Shown one piece after another: positions 51,963 through 61,113 of a stretch of 64,000 nucleotides of DNA; the stretch's first letter is position 1; every line of letters starts with the position of its first letter. Source of the stretch: JBBQVS01 sp038211295. GTDB taxonomy: Bacteria; Chloroflexota; Ktedonobacteria; Ktedonobacterales; Ktedonobacteraceae. The notes under the pieces are model-generated. The model was not told the DNA's origin and searched no databases. It saw only the letters and a list, made by a program, of their open reading frames with translations. A program made the position numbers and the translations under genes. The stretch spans positions 1-64,000 of the forward strand of contig JBBQVS010000013.1 of assembly GCA_038211295.1 (NCBI GenBank), written 5' to 3'.

Positions 51963-52592
51963 TTACGACTGTTTGAACGTGTGGCGCACGATGCGCTCCA
52001 CCTCGCGCACGCTGGGAATGCCGACGAATTTGCCCGCGTTCAACGATGTACCGATTCCTCCTGGGCTACTTGTTGCGTTACCACCATATACTCCACTGGA
52101 GTTATAGCCACCATAGGGAGACATCTGGCGGCTCGTTGCGAAGATGAGATCGCCTGTCCCATCAGCTTGCTCAACACGGGTGAGAACACCAATCTCATCT
52201 TTTCCATAGGAATAAACAGCGAGTGCTTTTCCTGCCGTGACACTGATAATACGCTGCTCTGTGATTGCATACACAGTATCTTTGAGATTTGAACGGTAGA
52301 CGAAAGCACAGAGACCAAAGATAAAGGCAAGGAAGAGGAATGTAAAGCCGATAATGGCAAATACGATAGTTCCGCTGAAGCTACTACTGCCCTCGGACGA
52401 TACTGGTGCTAAAAAGCCAATGAAAACGAATAGCAGGCCAATAAAACCAAACGTAATCGCCATAATGGAAAAAGCAAGTGTCAGTGAACCGTTTGTGTTA
52501 CTTTTACTTTTGGGATTGGGGCGCCCTGTCCAGAGGATGCGTTCGCCCTCCTCTAGCTCGTTGGAGATGAGGCTATCCATATTTTGCATCAA
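51963..52592 (-). CDS. membrane protein with bacterial PH-like domain
   Basis: A 209-residue protein. After a cytoplasmic start (ELEEGERILWTGRPNP) there are two membrane helices (LAFSIMAITFGFIGLLFVFI; TIVFAIIGFTFLFLAFIFGL). Then comes a bacterial PH-type domain (VYAITEQRIISVTAGKALAVYSYG, GTGDLIFAT), a Gly/Ser/Tyr-rich loop, and VREVERIVRHTF. The ILWTGRP and TEQRII patterns are typical of membrane PH-domain families of unknown function. Several ATGs within the first five codons could be the start. Confidence 0.75.
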   Translation of the reverse strand: MMQNMDSLISNELEEGERILWTGRPNPKSKSNTNGSLTLAFSIMAITFGFIGLLFVFIGFLAPVSSEGSSSFSGTIVFAIIGFTFLFLAFIFGLCAFVYRSNLKDTVYAITEQRIISVTAGKALAVYSYGKDEIGVLTRVEQADGTGDLIFATSRQMSPYGGYNSSGVYGGNATSSPGGIGTSLNAGKFVGIPSVREVERIVRHTFKQS

Positions 52593-52733
52593 ATGTGTCC
52601 TTTCTTCTTACGCATACAAAAGTAATGTACGCTCTACCTCTACATACGTAGATAGAGCAGGTATGGTATCATCGTTCCGTCGATATCTTTACCGCAGTTG
52701 CCCTTTTTTAACCATATTTTAACATCAATGTTC

Positions 52734-52763
52734 TTGAATATAGAGAAGCCAACACTGTATGCT
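52734..52763 (+). promoter_or_regulatory. possible promoter of the N-lobe-less kinase gene
   Basis: TTGAAT (52734-52739) and TATGCT (52758-52763) with an 18-base spacer, about 130 bases before the ATG. Confidence 0.35.
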
Positions 52764-52891
52764 AAACAGAAAGGTGGACGACGCGGTTTTCTTCTCTCTT
52801 TTTGCCTATGTCTTGTAAGAGGACGTCAGTATACATAGCATAAAGAGATGGAAGTGGTATTTATAGCTTTTAGAAAGCGGCGAAAAAAAGT

Positions 52892-54394
52892 ATGAAGAAG
52901 TCTTTACGCCAGCGCATGAAGGAGCAGGCACCACATCTCATTGCTCTTGAAGAAAGTAGGGCATATATTTCGCAGATTGGCGGCGTGCTACAGATGCTTC
53001 ATGAGCAACAGATTGTGTATCGCAACCTGAAACCTGAGAATATTTTTTTAATTGAAGACGGCAAGATTGTGCTTTCTGGCCCTGGTTTTATGACACCTGC
53101 ACTGATATCAGCGACAAACAAGGATGCTAATACAACTATTTATCGTGCGCCCGAACAAGTTCTTGGTATTGCAAGCAAGAAAAGCGATCAGTATGCTTTG
53201 GGGTGTATTGCCTATGAGTTGCTCACGGGCGCAACTCCTTCTTTTGATGAAAAAGAAGCGCAAACGGGGTCTAATATGTCCCCTTCGGTTGCGCTTCCTT
53301 CGCGCGTTAATCCAGCGTTACCTGTACAGGTAGACGCGGTTTTGCTCAAAACACTTGCGGAAGACCCATCAGGTCGCTATGATTCTACGGAGCAATTTTT
53401 GCAAGCATTTAACGAGGCACTTACGCTCTCTCCGTTGCACGATGCAATTTCTATGGATGCGACTATTGCAACTTCCAGCGTCCAAATGCGGCGGCGTGCT
53501 GCTATAAGCTCTTCCGCTTTATTCAGGCGTGGAAAGGGGCCGCTCTACTCGCAACCTGTTGTGTTTCTGCTGGCCCTGCTGGTGCTGATTGTGTTGCTTA
53601 CCCTCGGTCTAGCTCCATTGCTCAAGGGTAGGCAAGCAGTTGTGTCCCCGCGTGCTACTCCGATTCCTGGTATTGTCATTGCGAGAAACCTACTGGGGAC
53701 ACCGGTAACATCTGTGTCAGGGGTTCCGCCTTTGCCCACACAGATAGGTACCCGTGTCCCCGTTGCGTCTACACCCACGCACGCGCCCGTGTCTCCAACC
53801 GCCACAACTCCCGCGCAATCGCCGAAACCTGCCGCCGCGCAGCTGCTCGCGACCGCCGTGCAATCGCCGACACTCGTCAATTTAACAGGCGAGGGAACAA
53901 TGGATTGGGTGCAATGGGGCAAAGCGGAGACTGGCGATTTTATGACGCGCAAAAGTGGCGTCGTACCGCAGATAAGTGGCTACACCCTACTTGGTAATTC
54001 AGGCGTCGACAACTTTGGCAATAACCCGATAGTCTTCGGGTGGACTGACGGCACACCAATTGCGGTGTATAAGCACGTAACCTTTGGTATCGCGACCTAT
54101 AACAATGGTGGTGGCTTTCAGCTTTCGGTGCCAGCAGGTACAACGACGCGTACCCTGAGAGTCTATGCCGGTATCAATGCCGCGACATGCAATGTTACCG
54201 TGACGCTTAGTGGAAACAATCCACTAAGCTATACCGATACGTCGCTTTCCAGTCCAACATATACCCCCAGTGACGGTGTATATACAATAACGTTCAGGGC
54301 AGAAACCAATAACCAGACGCTTACGGTCTCGCTCGTCGAAATGGGTGCAACGAGCGCGGGCGTGATTTCATTGCAGGCGGCAACGTTGCAATAA
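52892..54394 (+). CDS. N-lobe-less pseudokinase with membrane anchor and exported beta-domain
   Basis: A 500-residue protein that begins in the kinase hinge (SLRQRM) and keeps only the C-lobe (1-180). The glycine loop and ATP lysine are absent; HRD is YRN (43-45), DFG is SGP (62-64), while APEQ and YALGCIAYELLTG are intact. A membrane helix at 221-244 is followed by a Pro/Thr-rich stalk and a beta-rich outer domain of about 170 residues (GEGTMDWVQWGKAE; TRTLRVYAGINAATCNVTVTL), probably a ligand-binding sandwich. The 290 bases upstream show no kinase N-lobe in any frame. The ribosome binding site is weak. Confidence 0.8.
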   Translation: MKKSLRQRMKEQAPHLIALEESRAYISQIGGVLQMLHEQQIVYRNLKPENIFLIEDGKIVLSGPGFMTPALISATNKDANTTIYRAPEQVLGIASKKSDQYALGCIAYELLTGATPSFDEKEAQTGSNMSPSVALPSRVNPALPVQVDAVLLKTLAEDPSGRYDSTEQFLQAFNEALTLSPLHDAISMDATIATSSVQMRRRAAISSSALFRRGKGPLYSQPVVFLLALLVLIVLLTLGLAPLLKGRQAVVSPRATPIPGIVIARNLLGTPVTSVSGVPPLPTQIGTRVPVASTPTHAPVSPTATTPAQSPKPAAAQLLATAVQSPTLVNLTGEGTMDWVQWGKAETGDFMTRKSGVVPQISGYTLLGNSGVDNFGNNPIVFGWTDGTPIAVYKHVTFGIATYNNGGGFQLSVPAGTTTRTLRVYAGINAATCNVTVTLSGNNPLSYTDTSLSSPTYTPSDGVYTITFRAETNNQTLTVSLVEMGATSAGVISLQAATLQ

Positions 54395-54513
54395 CGACTG
54401 CGTGGCGACGTGGCGATTCCGTGCGCGAACTCTACTCTATGTGGCATTCATGTCATACTCATTCACGAGGTTATCATTCTTTTTGAAGTTTGCCTGTTAG
54501 GCATGTAGCAACA

Positions 54514-55695
54514 TCAAGCAACGGAGCTATGATGTTGTCTATACCCTCCTTTTGTTGCGAAACGCGAAAGTTTGAAGGGGGCGAGCGAGACAGGTGGTTC
54601 GGTTTCCTGCACCAGACTACTGAGAATTTCACCCAGAACGAGACCGAATTTGAAGCCATGCCCTGACAGTCCCGTCGCGAAGACCACCCGCGAGTCTGCT
54701 GGCAACGTATCCAGAATAAAGCCTTCGTCGTCGCTCACGTCGTACATACACGCATCGACATGCGCGAGGTGAGCATAACGGAGGGCGGGCAGGAGATCGC
54801 ACAACTTTTTCCTGATCTGGCTGATAAGTAACTCTTCTATCGGTGTGCTCTCTTCTGGTTCTATCGCAATGCCAAAGTTGTGTGAAGCCGCCTTAAACAA
54901 GCTCAGTGTACTTCTGTCATGAGTAGTATGTATAGGAAAACCGTAGAGTTCACTTGCCAAAAACGCAGGAAATGCCTGTATGCCAAAGGAAGCAAGTGGG
55001 AGATTGGCGAAGTAAAGAAGGTATTGCCGGGTTACATGAACGGGCAAACCGAGTTTGCCCAGCAGGTGATGAATCCAGGGGCCAACCGCGAGTACGACGC
55101 GATCAGGGTGGTACTCTTCACCCGAACATAGCGTGATGCAAAGGGGTTGATGAGCATTCCCATACTCAATATGTTCAACACGGCTTGCCTCGCAAATCTC
55201 GCCACCAAGATCAAGAACCAGGTCACGTAACGAACGGAGAATTGTCGAGGCATGTAAAATACCACCCTGCGTATTATAGGTAAACATGTTGTAGCCATGA
55301 GTGGAAAATTGGGGAAAACGTTGCTGACACTGTTGCTCAGAGAGTCGTGTCGTGACTAGCTGCTGTTCATACAGGGCATGATAGCTTGATTGAATAAATG
55401 TATCGTCCTCTTTGCCTAACACAAGAACGCCTGTCGGGGTGTAGAGTGTGCGCTGTATAACATGTTCAAGCGTGTTCCATCGTGCGAGGCTGAGCTGTAC
55501 CATGTGCGTGTACAATGGATTGTTCCCATATTCAAAACGGAGAAGCCGCGAAATACCATGTGATGTAGAGCGAGTATGGTCAACCGTTACTTGTTCGAGG
55601 ACGGTGACGCGGTGTGTACCCTGCTTGAGAAGGGCGTATGCCGTTGAGAGTCCAACAATGCCCGCGCCTACAATGACAATGTTCTGCTTATACAC
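54514..55695 (-). CDS. sarcosine-oxidase-like FAD-dependent amine oxidase
   Basis: A DAO-superfamily flavoenzyme. The N-terminal FAD fold is IVIVGAGIVGLSTAYALLKQG; the C-terminal FAD site is VVFATGLSGHGFKFG. The segment CMYDVSDDEGFILDTLP matches the part of monomeric sarcosine oxidase where Cys315 binds FAD covalently; here it is Cys316 from my start. That start is a GTG at 55695, 12 bases after GGGAGG; an ATG 20 codons upstream is the alternative. Length 393 residues. Likely substrates are N-methylated amino acids; the exact one is unknown. Confidence 0.85.
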   Translation of the reverse strand: MYKQNIVIVGAGIVGLSTAYALLKQGTHRVTVLEQVTVDHTRSTSHGISRLLRFEYGNNPLYTHMVQLSLARWNTLEHVIQRTLYTPTGVLVLGKEDDTFIQSSYHALYEQQLVTTRLSEQQCQQRFPQFSTHGYNMFTYNTQGGILHASTILRSLRDLVLDLGGEICEASRVEHIEYGNAHQPLCITLCSGEEYHPDRVVLAVGPWIHHLLGKLGLPVHVTRQYLLYFANLPLASFGIQAFPAFLASELYGFPIHTTHDRSTLSLFKAASHNFGIAIEPEESTPIEELLISQIRKKLCDLLPALRYAHLAHVDACMYDVSDDEGFILDTLPADSRVVFATGLSGHGFKFGLVLGEILSSLVQETEPPVSLAPFKLSRFATKGGYRQHHSSVA

Positions 55696-56024
55696 AATAT
55701 TTGCAAGCCTCCCAGTTTGTTTTATGAATACACTAAAGTATAGCAGAACGCACACAAAAAGTAAAGTGTAAATCGCAAAAAGGGAAAAATTTTATATAAT
55801 TACATTAAAAAATTTTGTACTATTTATTGTGGTACATATGTATAATTTTTGTCTGTCCTTTATTCATGACAGCTATTTGTCTGTTATAACATACTTGCTA
55901 CATAGAGAAATATTATCTACGGCAGACGTTGTGCTCTACTCGACGTTTTATTTTTGGCGGGCTACAATGACGAGAACGAGAGAAAACGTATTATTTCTCT
56001 CGCGAGTCAAGTAAGAGAGCATGT
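55696..56024. other. AT-rich divergent promoter region
   Basis: 329 bases between the flavoenzyme and the EPSP-synthase-like gene. Very AT-rich in its first 170 bases. A 61-codon open frame (55829-56014) has no support. The aroA-like promoter is at 55940-55968. Confidence 0.55.
55940..55968 (+). promoter_or_regulatory. promoter of the EPSP-synthase-like gene
   Basis: TCGACG (55940-55945) and TACAAT (55963-55968), 17-base spacer, 57 bases before the ATG. The -35 box is a weak match. Confidence 0.4.
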
Positions 56025-57356
56025 ATGCTAGAAGAACAATCTGCAATGCACCCGCTTAAACGTTTTATCGCGCCTGCTACCTTGTTGCGTGGGGAGCCTG
56101 CTGTGCCATCCTCGAAGTATTATACGTTACGCTACGTCCTCGCTGCGACTCTTGCCGAAGGTGAAAGCACCATTGTTTTTCCTGCTGAAAGCGACGATAG
56201 CGACGCATTGTTTCGGGGTTGCCGTGCGTTGGGTGCCGCGTTAAGGTGGGAAGGTGCACAGCATCAGACGCTACGTATTGCTGGTACAGGGCGTCCCCGA
56301 AGCGAGAAACCGCTCACTATCAACGTTGGCAATGCGGGTGCGGTAGCACGGTTGCTGTTGGGTGTAGGCGCGGTTTTGTCGGAGGTAACATTCGTCACCG
56401 ACCATCCACAATCGCTGGGCAAGCGGCCCAACCGCGAATTGCTCACGGCTCTCACCGCGCTTGGCGTTGTCTGTCAGGGAACAGGAGCAGAAGGCTGCTT
56501 GCCGATCACGCTTCATGGTGGTGGTTTGCATGGTGGGTGCGTCCAGATTTCGGGGGCGCGTAGCTCGCAATATTTGAGCGCGTTACTTTTTCTTGCGCCA
56601 CTGTTGCAGGAAGCGTTGGAGATCGAGGTTATCGATGGTTTGAAATCGCAACCACTAGTACGTGCGACGCTAGAAGTTATGCAGGAGGCGGGTATTATTG
56701 TTGAGTATGATGAGATGTTACACCATTTCTTTGTGGCTGCCAAACAACGCTATCACCCGTGCACCTCAATTGTGCCAGGTGACTATCCCTCGGCTGCGGC
56801 ATGGCTCGCGGCATGTGCGGTATCGGACAATCCGACGAGCGAAATTGTGCTGACGCGATTACGGCAAGGCGACGAAGTTGGCACGGAACTGCTCGCGGCC
56901 TTTCGTGCTTTTGGGGCTGACCTCACCGTTGCAAACGACACGCTACGGATACGCGGCGGGCGGCAACTGCGCGGAATAACCGTTGATGGTGATAAGATGA
57001 TTGATTGTATTCCTGTGCTGGTTGCCGCTGCCTGCTTTGCGGAAGGGCAAAGTGTTTTTCACAATATTGAGAGTTTGCACTACAAAGAGTCTGACCGCAT
57101 CGACGATCTGTGCGCCGAACTGCGACGTGCGGGCTGTGATGTAACACCTCAGCGAGACGCGATTATCGTGCAGGGGCGTCCACAGGGGATAGAGGGCGGC
57201 GTGACCATTGCTGGACACAGCGACCATCGCGTTCTGATGGCACTGGCGATTGTCGGTCTACGGAGTCGGCTGGGCGTAACACTGACAGGTGTTGAACACA
57301 TCGCCAAAAGCTACCCTCACTTTTTCGTGGAATTGGAACGGTTGCGCGGGGAGTAA
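56025..57356 (+). CDS. aroA: 3-phosphoshikimate 1-carboxyvinyltransferase-like enzyme
   Basis: EPSP-synthase family, which joins PEP to shikimate-3-phosphate in aromatic biosynthesis. The 443 residues form two inside-out alpha/beta domains. Supporting motifs are NVGNAGAVARLLLG, YKESDRIDDL and AGHSDHRVLMALAIVGL. The N-terminal substrate motif, usually DKSxxxR, reads SKYYTLR, with a Tyr where Ser is normal, so this is a divergent member and may have another substrate. No other shikimate gene is nearby. AGAGAG precedes the ATG. Confidence 0.82.
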   Translation: MLEEQSAMHPLKRFIAPATLLRGEPAVPSSKYYTLRYVLAATLAEGESTIVFPAESDDSDALFRGCRALGAALRWEGAQHQTLRIAGTGRPRSEKPLTINVGNAGAVARLLLGVGAVLSEVTFVTDHPQSLGKRPNRELLTALTALGVVCQGTGAEGCLPITLHGGGLHGGCVQISGARSSQYLSALLFLAPLLQEALEIEVIDGLKSQPLVRATLEVMQEAGIIVEYDEMLHHFFVAAKQRYHPCTSIVPGDYPSAAAWLAACAVSDNPTSEIVLTRLRQGDEVGTELLAAFRAFGADLTVANDTLRIRGGRQLRGITVDGDKMIDCIPVLVAAACFAEGQSVFHNIESLHYKESDRIDDLCAELRRAGCDVTPQRDAIIVQGRPQGIEGGVTIAGHSDHRVLMALAIVGLRSRLGVTLTGVEHIAKSYPHFFVELERLRGE

Positions 57357-57367
57357 ATCGCGTGTCG

Positions 57368-57396
57368 TTGTCAACTCTGTACGTCAATGGTACAAT
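57368..57396 (+). promoter_or_regulatory. promoter of the small protein-radical SAM unit
   Basis: TTGTCA (57368-57373) and TACAAT (57391-57396) with a 17-base spacer, 90 bases before the next start. Confidence 0.6.
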
Positions 57397-57485
57397 ACTT
57401 TGCAATGATGCAGGAAAATTTCTAGCTATTACACTCACCAACTCTGTCATAGACGAACGCTCGGCTGAACAGAAAGGATACGCTT

Positions 57486-57791
57486 GTGTATAAATTCAAA
57501 GGTTTTGACAGTACACATTGTGGCGACAGTATGTCCGCGCTCGAAGCGATGGTCAACGCCTGGATGGAGGGAGAGCATCCGCGTGTGCGCCACATAGCTC
57601 AGACGATGCGTGGTGAACACATTCTGCTCAGCTTTGTCTATGAGGACACGCGAGAATTAGAACAGCGTGTCGCGACGCACACGCAGGCAGGTATCACTGG
57701 TAGTTTTCCACGATTTTTTGATGATGAAGTAGTGGGAGAAGATCGCCCTACCAGTCCGCGTATTCCCGCCACACCACCGCCGATGCATTAG
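57486..57791 (+). CDS. small unknown protein upstream of radical SAM gene
   Basis: A 101-residue protein starting at GTG 57486 with AAAGGA seven bases upstream. No family recognised. The pattern is a helix (LEAMVNAWMEGEHPRVRHIA) with strands (HILLSFVYED), no cysteine cluster beyond one Cys, and a Pro-rich end (RIPATPPPMH). It precedes the radical SAM gene by 32 bases on the same transcript, so a partner or substrate role is possible. Confidence 0.6.
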   Translation: MYKFKGFDSTHCGDSMSALEAMVNAWMEGEHPRVRHIAQTMRGEHILLSFVYEDTRELEQRVATHTQAGITGSFPRFFDDEVVGEDRPTSPRIPATPPPMH

Positions 57792-57823
57792 AGAATGCAA
57801 TGCAGAGCCAATAAGGAAATTCT

Positions 57824-59092
57824 ATGTCAATCCCATACCTGGTTTACAGTTCTCTCAATGGAGAGATATTAGAGGACACACGTTTACAAGCCCTCGCTTT
57901 CGATGGTCACCCCCTGGCGGTTGCTGACCTGATGCCCGTGCCTGATGGCGTTACCTTTTCAATGATGCCGGAGCGTCTTGCTGTTGGACAGAAGCGTAAC
58001 GGTGAGCGGCATGTTGTCCCGTCTACGCGTGGCTGGGCCTTAGCCGCGCTATTGCCTATCGGTTATACCCGCACCCAGTTGCCGGCCTATGAAAAGGTTT
58101 CCGGTGCCGAGCCGCTTCCGTTCTTCGGCTATAGTGCCGTCGCGTGGATGAATGGCAGGCTCTATCTCGCGGCAGTCAAGACCGACGAGCCATATCGATG
58201 GCATCCACACACATTCCCGCGCAAAAAGCTAGAACGATTGGTACAGGAAAAGCAGACGGCTTACCCCGCCAATCGCGTCATTGCTCAACATGCCCACTGC
58301 GCCCTCGATTATTCTTGTCCAACCGCCTCTAACCTGTTTTTCGGACGTTGGGAGATGGCAATTGCGGTTTCGCCTGGCTGTAACTCGCGCTGTATTGGCT
58401 GTATCTCCAAACAGGAAGAAGACGAGGGGCTAATCTCGCCACAAGACCGCCTGACGTTTGTTCCCACTGTCGACGAAATTGTCGAGGTTGCGCTACCACA
58501 TCTGGAGGGCGCGGAGGACGCGATTGTGAGCTTCGGGCAGGGCTGCGAAGGTGAGCCTTTGTTACAGTGGCGACGCATAGAGCAGGTGCTTCGGGCGATT
58601 CGTGAACGTACACAGAAGGGTGTGTTGAATATCAACTCTAATTCTAGTAACCCGCGCTGGCTGCAACGGCTCTACGATGCCGGGTTGGATACGCTCCGCA
58701 CAAGCACCATTTCGGGCCATCCTGAAACGTATACCGCGTACTATCGCCCGATTGGGTATACGTTTGCGGACGTAAAGGAGTCGCTGAAACGCGCGAGTGA
58801 CTCCGGTCTTTACAGCTCAATCAACCTGCTGTGCTTGCCGGGCATGATTGATCGGGAGCGTGAAGTCGAGGCTCTGCTGACACTTATTAGAGAGACTGAC
58901 CTCAAGCTCATTCAGTTGCGAAACCTCAACATCGATCCTGACCTCTTGTTGCCACGTATGCCCGCGCTCGACACAATGGGGAAGGCACTGGGAATGCGTA
59001 CTATGATCGAGATACTCAAAAGAGAGGCACCTGCCGTCGAGATTGGGAACTTCTCGCGTCCAATCGGACGGAAGAGAAACGTAATTGCATAG
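57824..59092 (+). CDS. radical SAM protein of unknown substrate
   Basis: The cluster motif is C186-NSR-C190-IG-C193, the standard CX3CX2C that binds the [4Fe-4S] cluster used to cleave S-adenosylmethionine. The barrel continues with VSFGQGCEGEPLL (GxGE-like) and LNINSNSSNP. About 175 residues precede it as a separate beta-rich domain, with extra Cys159 and Cys165. Length 422 residues. AAGGAA precedes the ATG. No SPASM domain is evident. The substrate is unknown. Confidence 0.85.
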   Translation: MSIPYLVYSSLNGEILEDTRLQALAFDGHPLAVADLMPVPDGVTFSMMPERLAVGQKRNGERHVVPSTRGWALAALLPIGYTRTQLPAYEKVSGAEPLPFFGYSAVAWMNGRLYLAAVKTDEPYRWHPHTFPRKKLERLVQEKQTAYPANRVIAQHAHCALDYSCPTASNLFFGRWEMAIAVSPGCNSRCIGCISKQEEDEGLISPQDRLTFVPTVDEIVEVALPHLEGAEDAIVSFGQGCEGEPLLQWRRIEQVLRAIRERTQKGVLNINSNSSNPRWLQRLYDAGLDTLRTSTISGHPETYTAYYRPIGYTFADVKESLKRASDSGLYSSINLLCLPGMIDREREVEALLTLIRETDLKLIQLRNLNIDPDLLLPRMPALDTMGKALGMRTMIEILKREAPAVEIGNFSRPIGRKRNVIA

Positions 59093-59119
59093 CTTCGCTT
59101 ACATCTTGAGATGGCGCGA

Positions 59120-60277
59120 TTATACCTCTGCTCGTGTCTCGCGCAACATGCGCCGCGCCGCGACTGCTACAGGGTCAACCCCCAGCAGGCCGAGGCAGTC
59201 GCGCACGGAGCAACCTTCGGGAGTTCCAAGCATGTGTCCGCTATAAAAGCAAGGCATACAGGGCAAGTCTAAACGTACCACCGTCGCGCGTTTGCTGTCA
59301 CTGGTGTATGGCCCCCATGCTTTGTGGTTGGAAAGGCCGAAGATTGCGATGGTGGGCGTATTGACTGCTACTGCAAGGTGCATCAGGCCGGCATCATTGC
59401 CAATGAATAGGTCGGCAAGCTCAAGTACCGCCGTTGAGACTTTGATGTTTCCCTTCCCAGCAAGACTGCGGACGGGTACGTTTGATTGCATCATGCTCAT
59501 AATCTCCTGATGTAATTGCACCTCTTCGGGGCCACCAACGAGCAAGACCTGACCACCGACATCATGGAAAAGTGTATCGGCAAGCTGAGCGAAGCGTTCC
59601 GGTGCCCAGCGTCGCGCGGTACTATAGCCACCACTGCCGGGATGCATAGCGATGATGGGAGGTGTAGGCGTGATTGTGCCTTCACCATAAACAAGTTGCC
59701 ACGCCTGCCGTCGTTCTTCGTCGCGAAGTGGTACAAACACGCGCTGGTTTCGTGTGGTCGCGCCAACGGTTGCCGCGATGGCTAGGTAGTAATCGGCCTC
59801 ATGCATTGCGCCAAAACCATCGTCTTTGACGGACGCGTTAAGAAACCAGCCATGCCCGTTGTCCAGCCCGACCCGCCACTTCGCGCCTGACGCAAAGCTC
59901 AGCACCTGATACTTGAGTCTACCAAAGGGTAACGTCAGGTGATGCATCAGTAACACCGCGTCATAGTGATTGTGTTGCAACTGCTGAAAAAGGGGTGTGA
60001 GTTGAAGCAATGTTTTTGGATGACGCAGCATCTGACGTGGGTAATCAAAAAGGTATTTGTTGAGTACGATAATATCGTCGATTACATTCCACCCGTTAAG
60101 TAGTCCCGCCGAGTCAGGTGTGACAAGCAGGTCTATTTTTGCCTGTGGGTAACTCGCGCGTAGAGCCTGTAGCGCGGGTGTTGCCAGCAGGAGATCACCG
60201 ATGCCCGCGAGTTTCACAACGAGAATATGCGCGTCAACTGGTAGCGTTATGTGGTCCTTTTCCATTTCTATAATCAT
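59120..60277 (-). CDS. glycosyltransferase family 9 (heptosyltransferase-like), gene 4 of array
   Basis: A GT9 GT-B-fold transferase of 385 residues. ILVVKLAGIGDLLLATPAL is the N-terminal family signature; the C-terminal donor site is DLFIGNDAGLMHLAVAVNTPTIAIFG, followed by CMPCFYSGH and a late Cys cluster. GT9 enzymes usually add heptose to LPS core, but related proteins glycosylate other cell-surface polymers. The ATG overlaps the GNAT stop as ATGA, so it is translationally coupled and last in the operon within the window. Confidence 0.88.
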   Translation of the reverse strand: MIIEMEKDHITLPVDAHILVVKLAGIGDLLLATPALQALRASYPQAKIDLLVTPDSAGLLNGWNVIDDIIVLNKYLFDYPRQMLRHPKTLLQLTPLFQQLQHNHYDAVLLMHHLTLPFGRLKYQVLSFASGAKWRVGLDNGHGWFLNASVKDDGFGAMHEADYYLAIAATVGATTRNQRVFVPLRDEERRQAWQLVYGEGTITPTPPIIAMHPGSGGYSTARRWAPERFAQLADTLFHDVGGQVLLVGGPEEVQLHQEIMSMMQSNVPVRSLAGKGNIKVSTAVLELADLFIGNDAGLMHLAVAVNTPTIAIFGLSNHKAWGPYTSDSKRATVVRLDLPCMPCFYSGHMLGTPEGCSVRDCLGLLGVDPVAVAARRMLRETRAEV

Positions 60278-61113
60278 TTTTTATCTTCTTTTGGTGTGGG
60301 AGACCAGCTATAAAAGGAGACCTTTTGCATCTCTTGAAATCCGAGTGTACGGTACAGAGATATCCCCATTTCCGAGGGGACAAGTGCGCCTATACGATAG
60401 CCTCGTGTTCGCGCTTCACGGAGCGCGTAGAGTGTTATCGCGGCTCCTATGCCCTGTTTCCGCGCTTCTGGCAGCGTGGCTATGCCATAAATACCCGCGA
60501 TACCCGCGTGAAGCAATAGCGAGGCAATCGCAACAGGGATGTTGTTGAGCCGACCAATATAGTGATGCCAGGGCCGCCCTTTGCCATATCCTGTCGCGAC
60601 AAAGTTTTCGTAGTATGTCTGCGCCCCCTCTGGCGTTGCTCCAAAGCCACGCACTGAGAGGTCACGCTGTATTTTTAGAGCGTCTTCGTCTTCTATTTCT
60701 GTGATGGTAAAGCCAGCAGGAGCGGACACATTTTCGTTCATTCTGTGTATGTCTATCGCCATTGTGCTATCCTCGCCTACCTTTGTGAAGCCGCGCTTTT
60801 CGAGTGACGTTGCAAGATGAGTCGGACGTGTCGCCGCATCTACAGCCCACACGAAACGTGTGTCGTGAGCAGCAAAATAGGTACACACTTCGGTGATCTT
60901 CTGGTGAATATACGCCTCGTCTGCACGAACGAGCTGTGTTCGTGTTACGCTGTTGAGAAAAGGACGGCCTGTATAGAACCAGAATAATTCAGGACTTTCG
61001 TGAACCTCGCCGTTGAGCAGGCTACGACCAAAGCACATCATCTCCTCCGCGAAATTCGCCTCCATCGCGGCTTGCATCGCCAGTGTGTTCAGCTCTTGTA
61101 CCATCACACTCAT
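60274..61113 (-). CDS. GNAT-family N-acetyltransferase
   Basis: A 279-residue acetyltransferase. The acetyl-CoA loop is EARKQGIGAAITLYALREA, and the GNAT end pattern GYRIGALVPSEMGISLYRTLGF is clear. The N-terminal ~130 residues form a second, more diverged GNAT-like half. I chose the ATG at 61113 because it overlaps the preceding stop as ATGA and has GAGAGGA upstream. It sits within the GT9 operon, which suggests it modifies a sugar or surface component. Confidence 0.85.
   Translation of the reverse strand: MSVMVQELNTLAMQAAMEANFAEEMMCFGRSLLNGEVHESPELFWFYTGRPFLNSVTRTQLVRADEAYIHQKITEVCTYFAAHDTRFVWAVDAATRPTHLATSLEKRGFTKVGEDSTMAIDIHRMNENVSAPAGFTITEIEDEDALKIQRDLSVRGFGATPEGAQTYYENFVATGYGKGRPWHHYIGRLNNIPVAIASLLLHAGIAGIYGIATLPEARKQGIGAAITLYALREARTRGYRIGALVPSEMGISLYRTLGFQEMQKVSFYSWSPTPKEDKK

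Noticed and set aside
55829..56014. 61-codon frame before the aroA-like gene
   Set aside because: AT-rich, no ribosome binding site, overlaps the predicted promoter.
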